This document shows, one piece after another, positions 27,612 to 36,346 of a stretch of DNA of 64,000 bases (positions within the stretch are counted from its first letter, which is position 1; each line of letters begins with the position of its first letter). The position numbers and the translations under genes are program-made. Under the pieces are notes generated by a model. The model was not told the origin of the DNA. It did no database searches and saw only the letters and a program-made list of their open reading frames with translations. Origin of the DNA: Bacteroidales bacterium (GTDB lineage: Bacteria; Bacteroidota; Bacteroidia; Bacteroidales; UBA10428); the NCBI GenBank assembly GCA_016931575.1, contig JAFGEO010000035.1, positions 1-64,000 of the forward strand. The letters are read 5' to 3'.

Positions 27612-29495
27612 ATGAAAATTAAATTCTTACTGGCCATCCTGAGTGCAGGCTTACTGGCTGATATTGCAGCGCAGAATGGAGTAATCATACAGGAAAACAC
27701 TGTAGGCGTATGCACCATGGACGGGATTATCGAGACCAGTGCCACAGGGTATACCGGGGAGGGCTATGCAAACATCGACAACGGTACAGGCATAGGCATG
27801 AGTTGGAGCTTTACGGTCGATGGAACGGGTAACTACCTGGTCTACTGGCGCTATGCACTGGGTGGCTCCGATGTAACCAGTCGCGATGCTGCATTATTGA
27901 TAAATAATATTTCCACAGATTCCGTCAGGTTCCCTCATTCCGGTTCCACATCCTGGGCGGAGTGGGTCTGCACGGATACCTTCACGATACACCTGGAGTC
28001 GGGATACAATAAGATACACCTGGTATCAATCACTGAGAAAGGCCTTCCAAACCTGGATTATTTCCATATTCTGGATGACGAAGCAGTACCCGTTGAATGT
28101 GTACCCTCCTATCATATGACAGTTTCCCAGAACGATACCGGGGCCGGCACCATAGATTACACCCCAAAACAATTTTTATATGACTACGGAACTGTAGTTA
28201 CCGTCAGTGCAACAGCGAATGCAGGATACATCTTCCACAGCTGGTCGGGAGAGGTTGCCGATACCTCCAGGGTGTTCAGCTTTGAAATTAGGGAAAATAC
28301 AGACCTGGAAGCGCTGTTTTATCCGGCTGGCACGGAGGGTGATCCTGAGGCCATAGGTTATGCCACTGTTCAGCACGACAACGGCACACCCTATTTACTG
28401 ACAGGCGGTGCCCCGGGTACAAGGGTGCAGGCCAATTCTCTGACGGAACTCCAGAATTACCTTTCTTCTGACCTGCCCCTGACGGTGGAATTGGGCAGCC
28501 ATATCACCGGAGTGAATACGGATGAGATCGTGATCAGTTCGAATAAAACCCTGATAGGGATCAATGACAGTGCACACATTGAGGGCATCCGGACACAGAT
28601 TAACGGCTCCCGCAACATCATCATAAAGAACATTACCTTCTCCGGAGTGGTCCGGTATGACGCATTCGAGATCAACGGCGGGGCCAGGAACGTCTGGATA
28701 GACCATTGCAATTTCTATTCGGACCGTGACCATGACAAAGACTATTACGATGGTTTACTGGATATTAAAAACCAGTCGACCTTTCTGACCGTCTCCTGGA
28801 CCCGGTTTCACGATCACCACAAAGCCATACTGATCAGTTCCGGCGATGAGGAATGGGGTGATACCGTCATACGGATTACCTTTCATCATGATGCATTCTA
28901 TAACTGCGGTTCCCGTTTACCCAGTTTGCGGTTCGGAAAGGCCCATCTCTTCAATAATTACTACCTGAACAATGGTACCAGTATCAATACCCACATGAAT
29001 GCCTGTGTACGGGTAGAAAATAACTATTTCGACAATGCAGGAACAGGAGTTGGGAGCCTTTATACCGAAGTACCTGGAGGGGTTCAGCTGATTGACAACA
29101 TATTCGTAAATACCGGTTACAGCGAGGAGCCCATCTGTGAACTGGATGTCCCCTACCCCTATGAGTCGGTTATGCATCCTGCAGAGCAGGTGCCGGATAC
29201 CGTACTCGCAGGTATCGGGATAAACCTGAATGACGGACTTGAGCAGTCCGTAAGGAACAACCTGCTTGCCATCTATCCCAATCCCTCAGACGGGCAGATC
29301 ATCATCATGCTTGATCCAACAGCCGGAGAGATCCGGCAAATTTCTGTTTTCTCCATTACCGGGAAACACGTGTTCCGGACAGGGAGCATGCCCTTCAATG
29401 GCAGCATTGATCTTTCCGCGCTGGATGGTGGCATGTACTTCCTGCAAGTCACCAGCAGCAATGGCATTTACAGGAAGGCCATAACCATTTATTAA
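27612..29495 (+). CDS. secreted pectate lyase (polysaccharide lyase family 1) with CBM and T9SS sorting domain
   Basis: 627 residues. Signal peptide (to about 20), then a CBM6/CBM35-like beta-sandwich (about 20-155) and an InlB/Listeria-Bacteroides-type repeat (about 160-235, YTPKQFLYDYGTVVTVSATA). The PL1 parallel beta-helix spans about 245-530. Family motifs are NVWIDHCNFYSD, DGLLDIKNQSTFLTVSW, FHDHHKAILIS and CGSRLPSLRFGKAHLFNN, the last holding the catalytic-type RxPxxR. The C-terminal 75 residues (IYPNPSDGQIIIML onward) are a T9SS type A domain. It should cleave polygalacturonate by Ca2+-dependent beta-elimination outside the cell. It is monocistronic and is followed by a decayed gene. 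Confidence 0.92.
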   Translation: MKIKFLLAILSAGLLADIAAQNGVIIQENTVGVCTMDGIIETSATGYTGEGYANIDNGTGIGMSWSFTVDGTGNYLVYWRYALGGSDVTSRDAALLINNISTDSVRFPHSGSTSWAEWVCTDTFTIHLESGYNKIHLVSITEKGLPNLDYFHILDDEAVPVECVPSYHMTVSQNDTGAGTIDYTPKQFLYDYGTVVTVSATANAGYIFHSWSGEVADTSRVFSFEIRENTDLEALFYPAGTEGDPEAIGYATVQHDNGTPYLLTGGAPGTRVQANSLTELQNYLSSDLPLTVELGSHITGVNTDEIVISSNKTLIGINDSAHIEGIRTQINGSRNIIIKNITFSGVVRYDAFEINGGARNVWIDHCNFYSDRDHDKDYYDGLLDIKNQSTFLTVSWTRFHDHHKAILISSGDEEWGDTVIRITFHHDAFYNCGSRLPSLRFGKAHLFNNYYLNNGTSINTHMNACVRVENNYFDNAGTGVGSLYTEVPGGVQLIDNIFVNTGYSEEPICELDVPYPYESVMHPAEQVPDTVLAGIGINLNDGLEQSVRNNLLAIYPNPSDGQIIIMLDPTAGEIRQISVFSITGKHVFRTGSMPFNGSIDLSALDGGMYFLQVTSSNGIYRKAITIY

Positions 29496-29535
29496 TCCAT
29501 ACAATCGCATTTAAGGAATCAAAACACTGTCAGGC

Positions 29536-30069
29536 ATGCATACTTTTTTAAATATATCCCCTCCTTTATTCTGATCATGTTCTGGCCCTTCATTGGTGCG
29601 GGCCAGACCATTACCATCCCTGAATTTATGGCCTCCAACAGTACTGTATTAGTGGATGAGGACGGAGATTTTTCCGACTGGATCGAACTTCATAATGCAG
29701 AACCCTTAGCGGTATACCAACATTTCGTATGCCCTCCTGAACGTTGAGTATACCTGGCTTGGAACTGCCACGCCGGGTGAGGCCAACACCGGTAGCCGGT
29801 ATGTACTACCCCCGGATATCCGGGGACTGTTTACAGCATTGGTAAACGAACATTTCTTTGAAGGAGGAGCCCGTATCCCTGAAAGGGACTACAGGCGGTA
29901 CACCGACTGGCATGATGTGATCGATACCGCCATTATTTGCGATCCGGCGCGGTGGAACTCCGAATCCTCACCCAAACCGGACATCCGGGAAACCAGTCCC
30001 CACAGCTTCATCGATACCTACTTCCCGGTTCACACTGAGAATGTTTTCAAGCAGCTGATTTTCAATTGA
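29536..30069 (+). pseudogene. remnant of a lamin-tail/CotH-like secreted protein
   Basis: A signal peptide begins at ATG 29536, but the frame slips in a six-T run (29544-29549): adding one T would join MHTFFKYIPSFILIMF in one frame. That frame continues through PEFMASNSTVLVDEDGDFSDWIELHNAEPLA, the start of a lamin-tail domain, and then stops. A different frame resumes with TNISYALLN...LGTATPGEANTGSRYV (lamin-tail end). From about 29790 it gives FTALVNEHFFEGGARIPERDY and a Trp/Arg-containing end like the C-terminus of CotH-kinase proteins (AIICDPARW, FPVHTENVFKQL). The middle of the gene, including the kinase-like core, is missing. Seen: the frames and segments. Inferred: homology and at least one internal deletion. 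Confidence 0.7.
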
Positions 30070-30102
30070 TATGCGCCACTTTGATAATGACTTAAGTAGC
30101 AA

Positions 30103-30132
30103 AAAAAAAGGACCTGAAAACAGGCCCTTTTT
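30103..30132. terminator. bidirectional terminator upstream of the methyltransferase stop
   Basis: AAAAGG and CCTG (30106-30116) pair with CAGG and CCTTTT (30121-30131) around an AAAA loop with an A/C mismatch. A-run left and T-run right make it usable from both strands. It ends the minus-strand methyltransferase gene. Confidence 0.75.
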
Positions 30133-30141
30133 AATATCCTC

Positions 30142-30915
30142 CTATATCTTTTTACCAATATAAAAGGCATAGCCATAATGCGCTTTGTATTTAACATACA
30201 ATGCCTGCTCATAGCGTTCAAAGGCAATATACTCTTCCGCCATCCTGTTGCCGGCATGGGTTCTCAGAAACTCTTCCTGTGCCGCAAGCTGCGGGGCATA
30301 AAAATGCTCTGTCCAGCAGTTTTCAGGAAGTACAAACGCTGCAACAGGAACATACCCAGCTTTCTGCATCTGAGCCAGTTTATTAGGGATTGTATCGATC
30401 TCCGGGTAACCGGCCTGCCAGAAATCCTCTATTTCAGCCGGCCTTTTCTCCGTAAACCATGTTGCCTCAGTCACGGCAATGAACCCTCCCTTTTTCAGGA
30501 AATGGTACCATTCATTCAGTCCGCGTTCAAAGCCCATACAAAATATGGCTCCTTCCGACCAGATAAGGTCCAGTTCTTCCTTTTGAAAAGGAAGATCTTC
30601 CATTGAACCTACGATGCCTTTAACCCGATGCTGCAAATTGGCTTTCCCGGCATTCCGATTGAAAAGATCAATAAACCTGTCGGACCTGTCGATTCCGGTT
30701 ACAATTCCCGGGATGTGTTTTGCCAAAACCATAGTCTGGCCCCCCGTTCCGCAACCGATATCAGCTATTTTGGAATACTCACTGAGACCTTCAATGAAGC
30801 TTAAAGCTCTGATGGTCATCTCCGGGCTTCCAGGACCCTGCCTTTCGATCAATGAATAATATTCATGGATCAGATTGATATCAAAGTTGTATATAGATTT
30901 GCTTTCTTTACTCAT
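30142..30915 (-). CDS. class I SAM-dependent methyltransferase
   Basis: 257 residues. Motif [17 protein letters not shown] binds S-adenosylmethionine. [13 protein letters not shown] (motif II acidic residue) and [27 protein letters not shown] (motifs III/IV) follow, with [15 protein letters not shown] as post-core strand. The C-terminal 90 residues ([21 protein letters not shown]) form a substrate-specific cap of the UbiE/Methyltransf_11-like group. Substrate is unknown. The gene stands alone and is divergent from the SMP-30-like gene. Confidence 0.87.
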   Translation of the reverse strand: MSKESKSIYNFDINLIHEYYSLIERQGPGSPEMTIRALSFIEGLSEYSKIADIGCGTGGQTMVLAKHIPGIVTGIDRSDRFIDLFNRNAGKANLQHRVKGIVGSMEDLPFQKEELDLIWSEGAIFCMGFERGLNEWYHFLKKGGFIAVTEATWFTEKRPAEIEDFWQAGYPEIDTIPNKLAQMQKAGYVPVAAFVLPENCWTEHFYAPQLAAQEEFLRTHAGNRMAEEYIAFERYEQALYVKYKAHYGYAFYIGKKI

Positions 30916-31244
30916 GATGTTTAACTATTAGTTGGATCCTGAGCAGCAGAATATAAAATGGCTGCCAGGACAGATTATACTATGATAATAAAAATGAAGT
31001 ATGCTCCGGCAGGAATGCCCGAGCTCAACGAAAAGGGATAACCAGTGGCCGGAAGCCAGAGGCTATTTACTTTACCAGATCCTTCTTATTGTTAAACATG
31101 CATAGCTTTTGGTACGGTAAAATTACATCTTTCAGATTACTTTTCCTGCAGCTTAAAAGATTTCTCCTGAAAAAACCGCAGGAATTGTACGCTTTTTTGA
31201 AAGCCTGTGTAACTTTACGTATCGTAGAACCAACACTTAAAGAC
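30916..31244. other. divergent intergenic spacer, no gene seen
   Basis: 329 bp between the methyltransferase (-) and the SMP-30-like lipoprotein (+). An open frame from 31089 runs into the lipoprotein gene, but its 52-residue leader has no signal-peptide character. I see no matching promoter pair at phylum-typical spacing. Confidence 0.5.
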
Positions 31245-32288
31245 ATGCGCAGACTATTACCCTTATTTTTTGCAGGAATTATCCTCCTGATCGCCTGCAA
31301 ACCGGAACCTTCCGCAACGAATAATCCACAAAAAGACACCCAGGCTACTGTCTACAATACCATTGGAGAGATCGTGAAACTTGACAATGCCATGGATGAC
31401 TACCTGGCTCCCGGTTCAAAAATCCAGATCCTGGGAGAGGGTTTCAACTGGTCGGAAGGACCGGTGTGGATAGAGACCGGCGGCTACCTCCTGTTTTCGG
31501 ATGTGCCGGAGAATACCATCTACAAGTGGAAAGAGGGAGAGGGTATCAACGTATACCTCAAACCTTCGGGCGCTACCGGCCTGCAGGAAAATTCTTCCGG
31601 AGAAGGGTCAAACGGCCTGATGCTGGATGGTAACGGGAACCTCTTACTCTGCCAGCATGGCGATCGGCGCATAGCCCAAATGAATACCACCCCCGACAAT
31701 CCTAAGCCGCAATATGTGACGCTGGCCGATAATTACCAGGGGAAAAAATTTAACAGCCCGAATGACCTGGCTGTTTACAAGGACGGAAGTATCTACTTCA
31801 CGGATCCACCCTACGGTCTCCCCAACTGGGAAAATTCACCCCTTGCCGAGCTTGATTTCCGGGGTGTTTTCAGGGTGGACACTAAAGGTTTGGTCAGTTT
31901 ACTCACCGATAAACTCAGTCTGCCGAATGGCATTGCGTTCAGCCCCGATTATTCAATATGCTATGTAAATGTTTCCGATCCTTCGAACCCGGTTATCATG
32001 GCCTATCCTGTTAAGGAAGACGGGACCTTTGGAGAAGGCTCTGTACTCTTTGATACAAAACCCATAATGGTCGATGGCCCCGGTCTTCCCGACGGGCTTC
32101 GCGTTCATCCCTCCGGAGTTCTTTTCAGCTCCGGCCCCGGCGGCATCCTGCTGATCAGTCCTGAAGGAAAACACCTGGGAACCATCAACACCACCCAGGC
32201 TACCGCAAACTGTTGCTTTGATGCCCGTTACGAATACCTGTATATGACTGCAGACCAGTACCTGCTGCGGGTTCCGATCGTTCATTAG
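31245..32288 (+). CDS. SMP-30/gluconolactonase-family lipoprotein
   Basis: 347 residues from MRRLLPLFFAGIILLIAC, whose lipobox LIAC marks a lipoprotein; this decided the start. The six-bladed propeller of the SMP-30/Gluconolactonase/LRE-like family shows in FNWSEGPVWIE (first metal Glu), LLFSDVPENTIYKW, FNSPNDLAVYKDGSIYFTDPPYG (Asn/Asp ligands), LPNGIAFSPD and GPGLPDGLRVHPSGVLFSS. Homologues hydrolyse sugar lactones. A role in aldonate or uronate metabolism outside the inner membrane would fit the pectin enzymes nearby, but that is inference. Confidence 0.88.
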   Translation: MRRLLPLFFAGIILLIACKPEPSATNNPQKDTQATVYNTIGEIVKLDNAMDDYLAPGSKIQILGEGFNWSEGPVWIETGGYLLFSDVPENTIYKWKEGEGINVYLKPSGATGLQENSSGEGSNGLMLDGNGNLLLCQHGDRRIAQMNTTPDNPKPQYVTLADNYQGKKFNSPNDLAVYKDGSIYFTDPPYGLPNWENSPLAELDFRGVFRVDTKGLVSLLTDKLSLPNGIAFSPDYSICYVNVSDPSNPVIMAYPVKEDGTFGEGSVLFDTKPIMVDGPGLPDGLRVHPSGVLFSSGPGGILLISPEGKHLGTINTTQATANCCFDARYEYLYMTADQYLLRVPIVH

Positions 32289-32416
32289 CCTGGCGAAGGA
32301 TAGCGAATCCAGAACATCATAAACAGCCTTTTTGATACAGGCATGACCGTCTACCATGCTGTACGCAACCATTTATCAACTGGATCATCATGGTCCAGAA
32401 CGCAAAATCATTTCGT

Positions 32417-32851
32417 ATGCAACACTGGACCCTGCTACTACTTCTTGCCATACTGGCATTAGGTTGTGAGAGAACCAAAGAAAGAGTAATCGGTATCAAC
32501 ATCGAAACCGGGGCTGCTGAATATTTAGTGAACACTCCTGTTGATGTGCGCCTTACCAATCACCTGGCCTTTTCCGCCAACTATTTCATCTGCGACCAGG
32601 TAGATTTGGGCCCGGCCCGGATCATGAAATATCAGAACAACGAATGGACCGGTGAGGAATATGCTGTAGTCTGCACCCAAATGGGACCCTCGGGATATTA
32701 TGGTGTTTTCAGGATTGGAGAAACCCGGTACGATACCGTAATGTTGTTTAATGAAACCGGACTCTTCAGGTTCAGGTACCGCTTCATGGTGAAGGAAGAC
32801 ACCCTGGAATATGATTCCAATGAATTTCGTATAGTGGGTTTAGAAAATTAG
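32417..32851 (+). CDS. small hypothetical lipoprotein
   Basis: 144 residues from MQHWTLLLLLAILALGC, a lipoprotein signal with lipobox LALGC. The mature part is beta-rich (VIGINIETGAAEYLVNTPVDVRL, FRFRYRFMVKEDTLEYDSNEFRIVG) and looks like an immunoglobulin-type sandwich. No family recognised. It lies 128 bp downstream of the SMP-30-like gene. Confidence 0.6.
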   Translation: MQHWTLLLLLAILALGCERTKERVIGINIETGAAEYLVNTPVDVRLTNHLAFSANYFICDQVDLGPARIMKYQNNEWTGEEYAVVCTQMGPSGYYGVFRIGETRYDTVMLFNETGLFRFRYRFMVKEDTLEYDSNEFRIVGLEN

Positions 32852-33055
32852 AACATACAATCCGTAATTGATCATAATTACCACTTCGCTTAATCGAAGG
32901 TTTTCATCCCTGAAAAACAGAAAAAATTGCGGAAACAGCCTACTAACTGTACCCCACTTCACTAAATCAACTCATTTTCTTAATATCTTCACAAAAATGA
33001 AGCAACCATATGCTGATGGTTTGCATCTGAGTAGGAAACCTAAATACAAACGCAT

Positions 33056-33511
33056 ATGAATCGTCTTAAGATCGGATTTCTTAAAAAGAGCAATAAATTC
33101 ATCGGTATCCTGCTTTCCATCCTGGGGTTTGGCGCCGCCTATGGCTTGATGGGCTGTGAATATGGCACCCCCAATGTGGAGTATGGAACCCCTAATGCCA
33201 CCTTCATAGTAAAAGGAGAAGTTAAATCGGCAAGCGGATCCTCCGCCATCCCGAGTGTCCGGGTAGTACTTGGATATGACACTGCCTACAGTGATGCTTC
33301 AGGGAAATACGAGGTTAAGGTCGGGGAATTTCCGGAAGATCAAGTGTTCCTGGTTGAATTCAGGGATGTCGACGGTTCAGAAAACGGGGAGTACCAGCCC
33401 CTGGATACCCTGGTGGAGTTTATAGATCCTGAGTTCACCGGCGGTGACGGCGGATGGGATGCCGGAGAAACCAGCAAGGACGTAGATGTAAACATGAAAT
33501 CCGTGAAATGA
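33056..33511 (+). CDS. radical SAM-associated putative lipoprotein (rSAM/lipoprotein system)
   Basis: 151 residues. Basic N-terminus, hydrophobic stretch and a Cys in YGLMGCEYGTP give a lipoprotein signal. The mature chain starts with two copies of EYGTPN (33158-33175 and 33179-33196 at DNA level). A carboxypeptidase-regulatory-like fold follows (FIVKGEVKSASGSSAIPSVRV, YSDASGKYEVKV), with a C-terminal GGDGGWDAGETSKDVDVNMK segment. The combination matches the Bacteroidota lipoproteins always found beside a dedicated radical SAM enzyme (TIGRFAM rSAM/lipoprotein pair, from memory). Its stop overlaps the enzyme start by ATGA. The target residue and the modification are unknown. Confidence 0.82.
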   Translation: MNRLKIGFLKKSNKFIGILLSILGFGAAYGLMGCEYGTPNVEYGTPNATFIVKGEVKSASGSSAIPSVRVVLGYDTAYSDASGKYEVKVGEFPEDQVFLVEFRDVDGSENGEYQPLDTLVEFIDPEFTGGDGGWDAGETSKDVDVNMKSVK

Positions 33512-34608
33512 GCGTTTCCAGGATCCCGCTAAAAAAACGGCTTGCCCTTAAACTTCACAACAACTACAGGAACAACGAAAAGAAAATTCACCAGTTGAAT
33601 TATATTTTCTGGGAATGCACCCTTAGGTGCAACCTGAACTGCATCCACTGCGGCAGCGATTGTTCAAAAGATGCTGCCGTCAAAGATATGCCCCTGGAAG
33701 ATTTCCTGGCCGCTCTGGACGATGTAAGACCTATCGTTGATCCCCATAAGACCATGGTAGTTTTAACGGGCGGGGAGGCCATCCTCCGAAAAGACATTGC
33801 AGCGATCGGTCATGCCCTGTATCAGAGAGAATTCCCCTGGGGCGTTGTCTCCAACGGGATGGGCATGGACAAGCCGATGCTGGAGAAGCTGATCCGGTCC
33901 GGGATCCGTGCCATTACCATCAGCCTCGATGGCCTCGAAGCTTCCCACAACTGGCTTCGCGGAAACCCGAGAAGTTTTTCGAATGCCGTACGGGCTATCC
34001 GTTTGCTTACCCAGATACAGGACCTCCGGTACGATGTGGTCACCTGTGTCAACCAAAGAAACTTTAGCGAACTGACGGAACTTTACAATTTCCTCACAGG
34101 TATAGGCTTGAAAGAATGGAGGATCTTTACCATCTTCCCGATCGGCAGGGCACGGCAGCATGAAGAGCTGCAACTGCAACCGGCAAACTTTAAAGGACTG
34201 TTCGACTTCATTGCAAAAGTCCGGAGCGAAGGTAAAATTAAACTCAACTATGGTTGCGAAGGTTTCCTCGGTAACTATGAAGGGCAGGTCAGGGATAACT
34301 TTTTCTTCTGCCGTGCCGGGGTTAATGTGGCTTCCGTACTGGTTGACGGCTCGATCTCAGCATGCCCAAACCTGAGGGAAAACTTCATCCAGGGAAATAT
34401 CTACAAAGACAGCTTCCGGGAAGTCTGGCTGACAAAATATTCCCTTTACCGCGACCGTAGCTGGACAAAAACCGGTAGCTGCGCCGAGTGCGACTTTTTC
34501 AGCTATTGCGAAGGCAACGGCATGCACCTGCGGGATGAGAAAACCGGTGAATTGCTGTTCTGCCATCTGAACCGGATCCTGGAGGGTGAAAAGGCTGCGG
34601 AAAAGTAG
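33508..34608 (+). CDS. radical SAM/SPASM enzyme of the rSAM/lipoprotein system
   Basis: 366 residues from ATG 33508, chosen for the 4-bp ATGA overlap with the lipoprotein. The CNLNCIHC motif (CX3CX2C, about residues 41-48) binds the SAM-cleaving 4Fe-4S cluster. VVLTGGEAILRKD and GIRAITISLDGLEASHNWLRG are typical of peptide-modifying rSAM proteins. The C-terminal SPASM-like region carries further cysteines (FFCRAG, SACPN, SCAECDFFSYCEGN, LFCHL) for auxiliary clusters. Translational coupling suggests the lipoprotein is its substrate or partner. How a cytoplasmic enzyme acts on an exported lipoprotein, presumably before export, is unresolved. Confidence 0.88.
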   Translation: MSVSRIPLKKRLALKLHNNYRNNEKKIHQLNYIFWECTLRCNLNCIHCGSDCSKDAAVKDMPLEDFLAALDDVRPIVDPHKTMVVLTGGEAILRKDIAAIGHALYQREFPWGVVSNGMGMDKPMLEKLIRSGIRAITISLDGLEASHNWLRGNPRSFSNAVRAIRLLTQIQDLRYDVVTCVNQRNFSELTELYNFLTGIGLKEWRIFTIFPIGRARQHEELQLQPANFKGLFDFIAKVRSEGKIKLNYGCEGFLGNYEGQVRDNFFFCRAGVNVASVLVDGSISACPNLRENFIQGNIYKDSFREVWLTKYSLYRDRSWTKTGSCAECDFFSYCEGNGMHLRDEKTGELLFCHLNRILEGEKAAEK

Positions 34609-34617
34609 CCTTTTTTT
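34589..34617 (+). terminator. intrinsic terminator overlapping the rSAM stop codon
   Basis: AAAAGGCT (34589-34596) pairs with AGCCTTTT (34607-34614), followed by more T to 34617. The stop codon lies in the stem-loop. It closes the two-gene rSAM/lipoprotein operon. Confidence 0.85.
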
Positions 34618-34623
34618 GATCAT

Positions 34624-34657
34624 TTAGTTAGCTATGTCTAATTATTTTGTATATTTG
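34624..34657 (+). promoter_or_regulatory. marR promoter with candidate operator
   Basis: TATATTTG (34650-34657) is a perfect TAnnTTTG -7 element, 19 nt before the marR start. No clean -33 TTTG is present at 19-20 nt. An inverted repeat TTAG-N10-CTAA (34624-34641) sits where the -33 region would be, suggesting autoregulation by the MarR protein. Confidence 0.5.
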
Positions 34658-34676
34658 CCGGATAAATGCCGGATAC

Positions 34677-35126
34677 ATGGAGCAAAGCCTGGAACAGATA
34701 CTGAATACAATTCTACATTCAAGCGAGATGCTTGAAGATGAAATGAAACAGGACTCGGACCTAAAAGACCTGACACAAAGGCAATTATATTGCATTGAGC
34801 TGATTCATGAGATGCAGAACCCAACCCTGACGGAGCTGGCTTTAAAGATGAACATTGCAAAGCCTTCCATGACGGTTATGATCGAAAGGCTGGATAAAAA
34901 GGGCCTGATCCGGAAGGTGATCCCGGATACCGATCGGAGAACAGCCCATGTCCACCTGACCCAAAAAGGGGAACAGGCCGCACTCCTGCACACCCAGCTA
35001 CACCGTCAGATTTCAGCTATGCTAACAGCGGACCTCACTGAATCAGAGCAGCAGATCCTGATGGTATTACTTAATAAATCGGCACAATCACTTATAAAAA
35101 AAATTCAGTTAGTTAGTAAAGTATAA
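34677..35126 (+). CDS. MarR-family transcriptional regulator
   Basis: 149 residues from MEQSLEQILNTILHSSEML; the start ten codons upstream would put the -7 promoter element inside the gene. The winged helix includes LTELALKMNIAKPSMTVMIERLDKKGLIRKV (recognition helix) and DRRTAHVHLTQKGEQ (wing). MarR proteins are dimers that usually repress themselves and a linked transporter. A cation-diffusion-facilitator gene begins 15 bp downstream, so control of metal export is likely. The ligand cannot be read. Confidence 0.9.
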   Translation: MEQSLEQILNTILHSSEMLEDEMKQDSDLKDLTQRQLYCIELIHEMQNPTLTELALKMNIAKPSMTVMIERLDKKGLIRKVIPDTDRRTAHVHLTQKGEQAALLHTQLHRQISAMLTADLTESEQQILMVLLNKSAQSLIKKIQLVSKV

Positions 35127-35141
35127 CTTATTAAGGGGAAT

Positions 35142-36017
35142 ATGGACAAGACCAGAGCGGGATATCTTGAAGGCATCGTTTCCATCATCATCAACACGGC
35201 ACTTTTCGGCCTGAAATTATGGGCAGGGATCGTTACGGGATCTATTGCGCTTGCTGCAGATGCATGGCATACCCTATCCGATTCCATCAGTTCGGTCATA
35301 GTCGTTATCGCCGTCCGTTTATCCACCAAAAAACCGGATAAGGAGCATCCGTTCGGGCATGGCCGTTGGGAGCAGATCGCCGCCCTCTTCATCGCCTTTC
35401 TGCTGGCGATCATTGCCTACGACTTCCTGAAAGATTCCATCCTTAGATTCGGGGACCACCGGTCGACCCATTTCGGTACCCTGGCTATCGTGGTGACCCT
35501 CATATCCATCATAGGAAAAGAAGCGCTTGCCCAGTATGCCTTCCATATCGGCCGTAAAACCGGGAATGTCAGTATAAAGGCTGACGGCTGGCACCACCGT
35601 ACCGATGCCCTATCATCCATTGTCGTACTTTTAGGGATCCTGTTTGCAAAGAAATTCTGGTGGATAGACAGCGTACTTGGGGGTACCATTGCCCTGATGT
35701 TGTTCTATGCCACCTATGAAATCGCCAGGGAAGCCATTACCAAACTTCTGGGTGAAAAACCCAGTCAGGACCTGATCGACAAGATCACCGAGGCGAGCCG
35801 CCAGCTATACAGGGACGACCTGCAACTTCATCACTTTCACATCCATAATTACGTTACCCACCAGGAGCTGACCTTCCATATCAAGCTTTGCAGTAGCCTG
35901 AGCATTGAGGAAGGGCACAAGATCGCCACCCAAACCGAAAATATGATCCTGGATAAATTCAACATCATTGCCACCATCCATGTTGAGCCGCTGGATTTTG
36001 TCCATAGTTCCGATTAA
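35142..36017 (+). CDS. cation diffusion facilitator (CDF) family metal transporter
   Basis: 291 residues, about six membrane helices. The CDF metal site shows in ALAADAWHTLSDS (helix II) and DGWHHRTDALSS (helix V), with HxxxD pairs on both. HPFGHGRWE follows helix II, a typical loop. The cytoplasmic C-terminal domain (LHHFHIHNYVTHQELTFHIKL) is His-rich and binds regulatory metal in homologues. It exports Zn2+, Fe2+, Mn2+ or a similar divalent ion. The HxxxD rather than DxxxD pattern on helix II favours Zn/Cd, but that is only suggestive. Likely an operon with marR and the small membrane protein downstream. Confidence 0.92.
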   Translation: MDKTRAGYLEGIVSIIINTALFGLKLWAGIVTGSIALAADAWHTLSDSISSVIVVIAVRLSTKKPDKEHPFGHGRWEQIAALFIAFLLAIIAYDFLKDSILRFGDHRSTHFGTLAIVVTLISIIGKEALAQYAFHIGRKTGNVSIKADGWHHRTDALSSIVVLLGILFAKKFWWIDSVLGGTIALMLFYATYEIAREAITKLLGEKPSQDLIDKITEASRQLYRDDLQLHHFHIHNYVTHQELTFHIKLCSSLSIEEGHKIATQTENMILDKFNIIATIHVEPLDFVHSSD

Positions 36018-36029
36018 TGTAGCTTAGCA

Positions 36030-36296
36030 ATGTCTATACCCGGAAATATAGCTTTTCTCCCGCTGCTTATACAGCTTCCCGTACCGGAAACCGGTACCCT
36101 GATCCTGGCAGCACTGGCAGTGACGATCATTCTGTTATGGAGCCTGTCCATCATTCAGATCCTGAGGTCCAAAGATCTTTCCGACCGCAAGAGTTTCTTT
36201 TTATTGTTGTTGGTATTCCTGCTCCCCATATTGGGGGCAGTCGTGTATTTTATCCTGAACGATACGAAACAAAAAGACCAGCCGGAAGACAAGTAG
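36030..36296 (+). CDS. small PLDc_N-domain membrane protein
   Basis: 88 residues with two membrane helices (about 22-44 and 53-75). The pattern, IIQILRSKDLSDRKSFFLLLLVFLLPILGAVVYF, is that of the phospholipase D nuclease N-terminal domain found alone in small bacterial membrane proteins and at the start of cardiolipin synthases. No catalytic HKD motif is present. It is 12 bp downstream of the CDF gene. Confidence 0.75.
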   Translation: MSIPGNIAFLPLLIQLPVPETGTLILAALAVTIILLWSLSIIQILRSKDLSDRKSFFLLLLVFLLPILGAVVYFILNDTKQKDQPEDK

Positions 36297-36346
36297 AAAC
36301 AAATTAGCCTGCCTGCAGCCTGTGTACCACATGCGTTCCGGTAAAT

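Noticed and set aside
19686-29495. a complete polysaccharide-utilisation locus
   Set aside because: No SusC-like TonB-dependent transporter or SusD-like lipoprotein occurs here or anywhere in the window.
31196-31217. TTTG and TAACTTTA before the SMP-30-like gene
   Set aside because: Only 10 nt apart; does not fit the -33/-7 spacing of Bacteroidota promoters.
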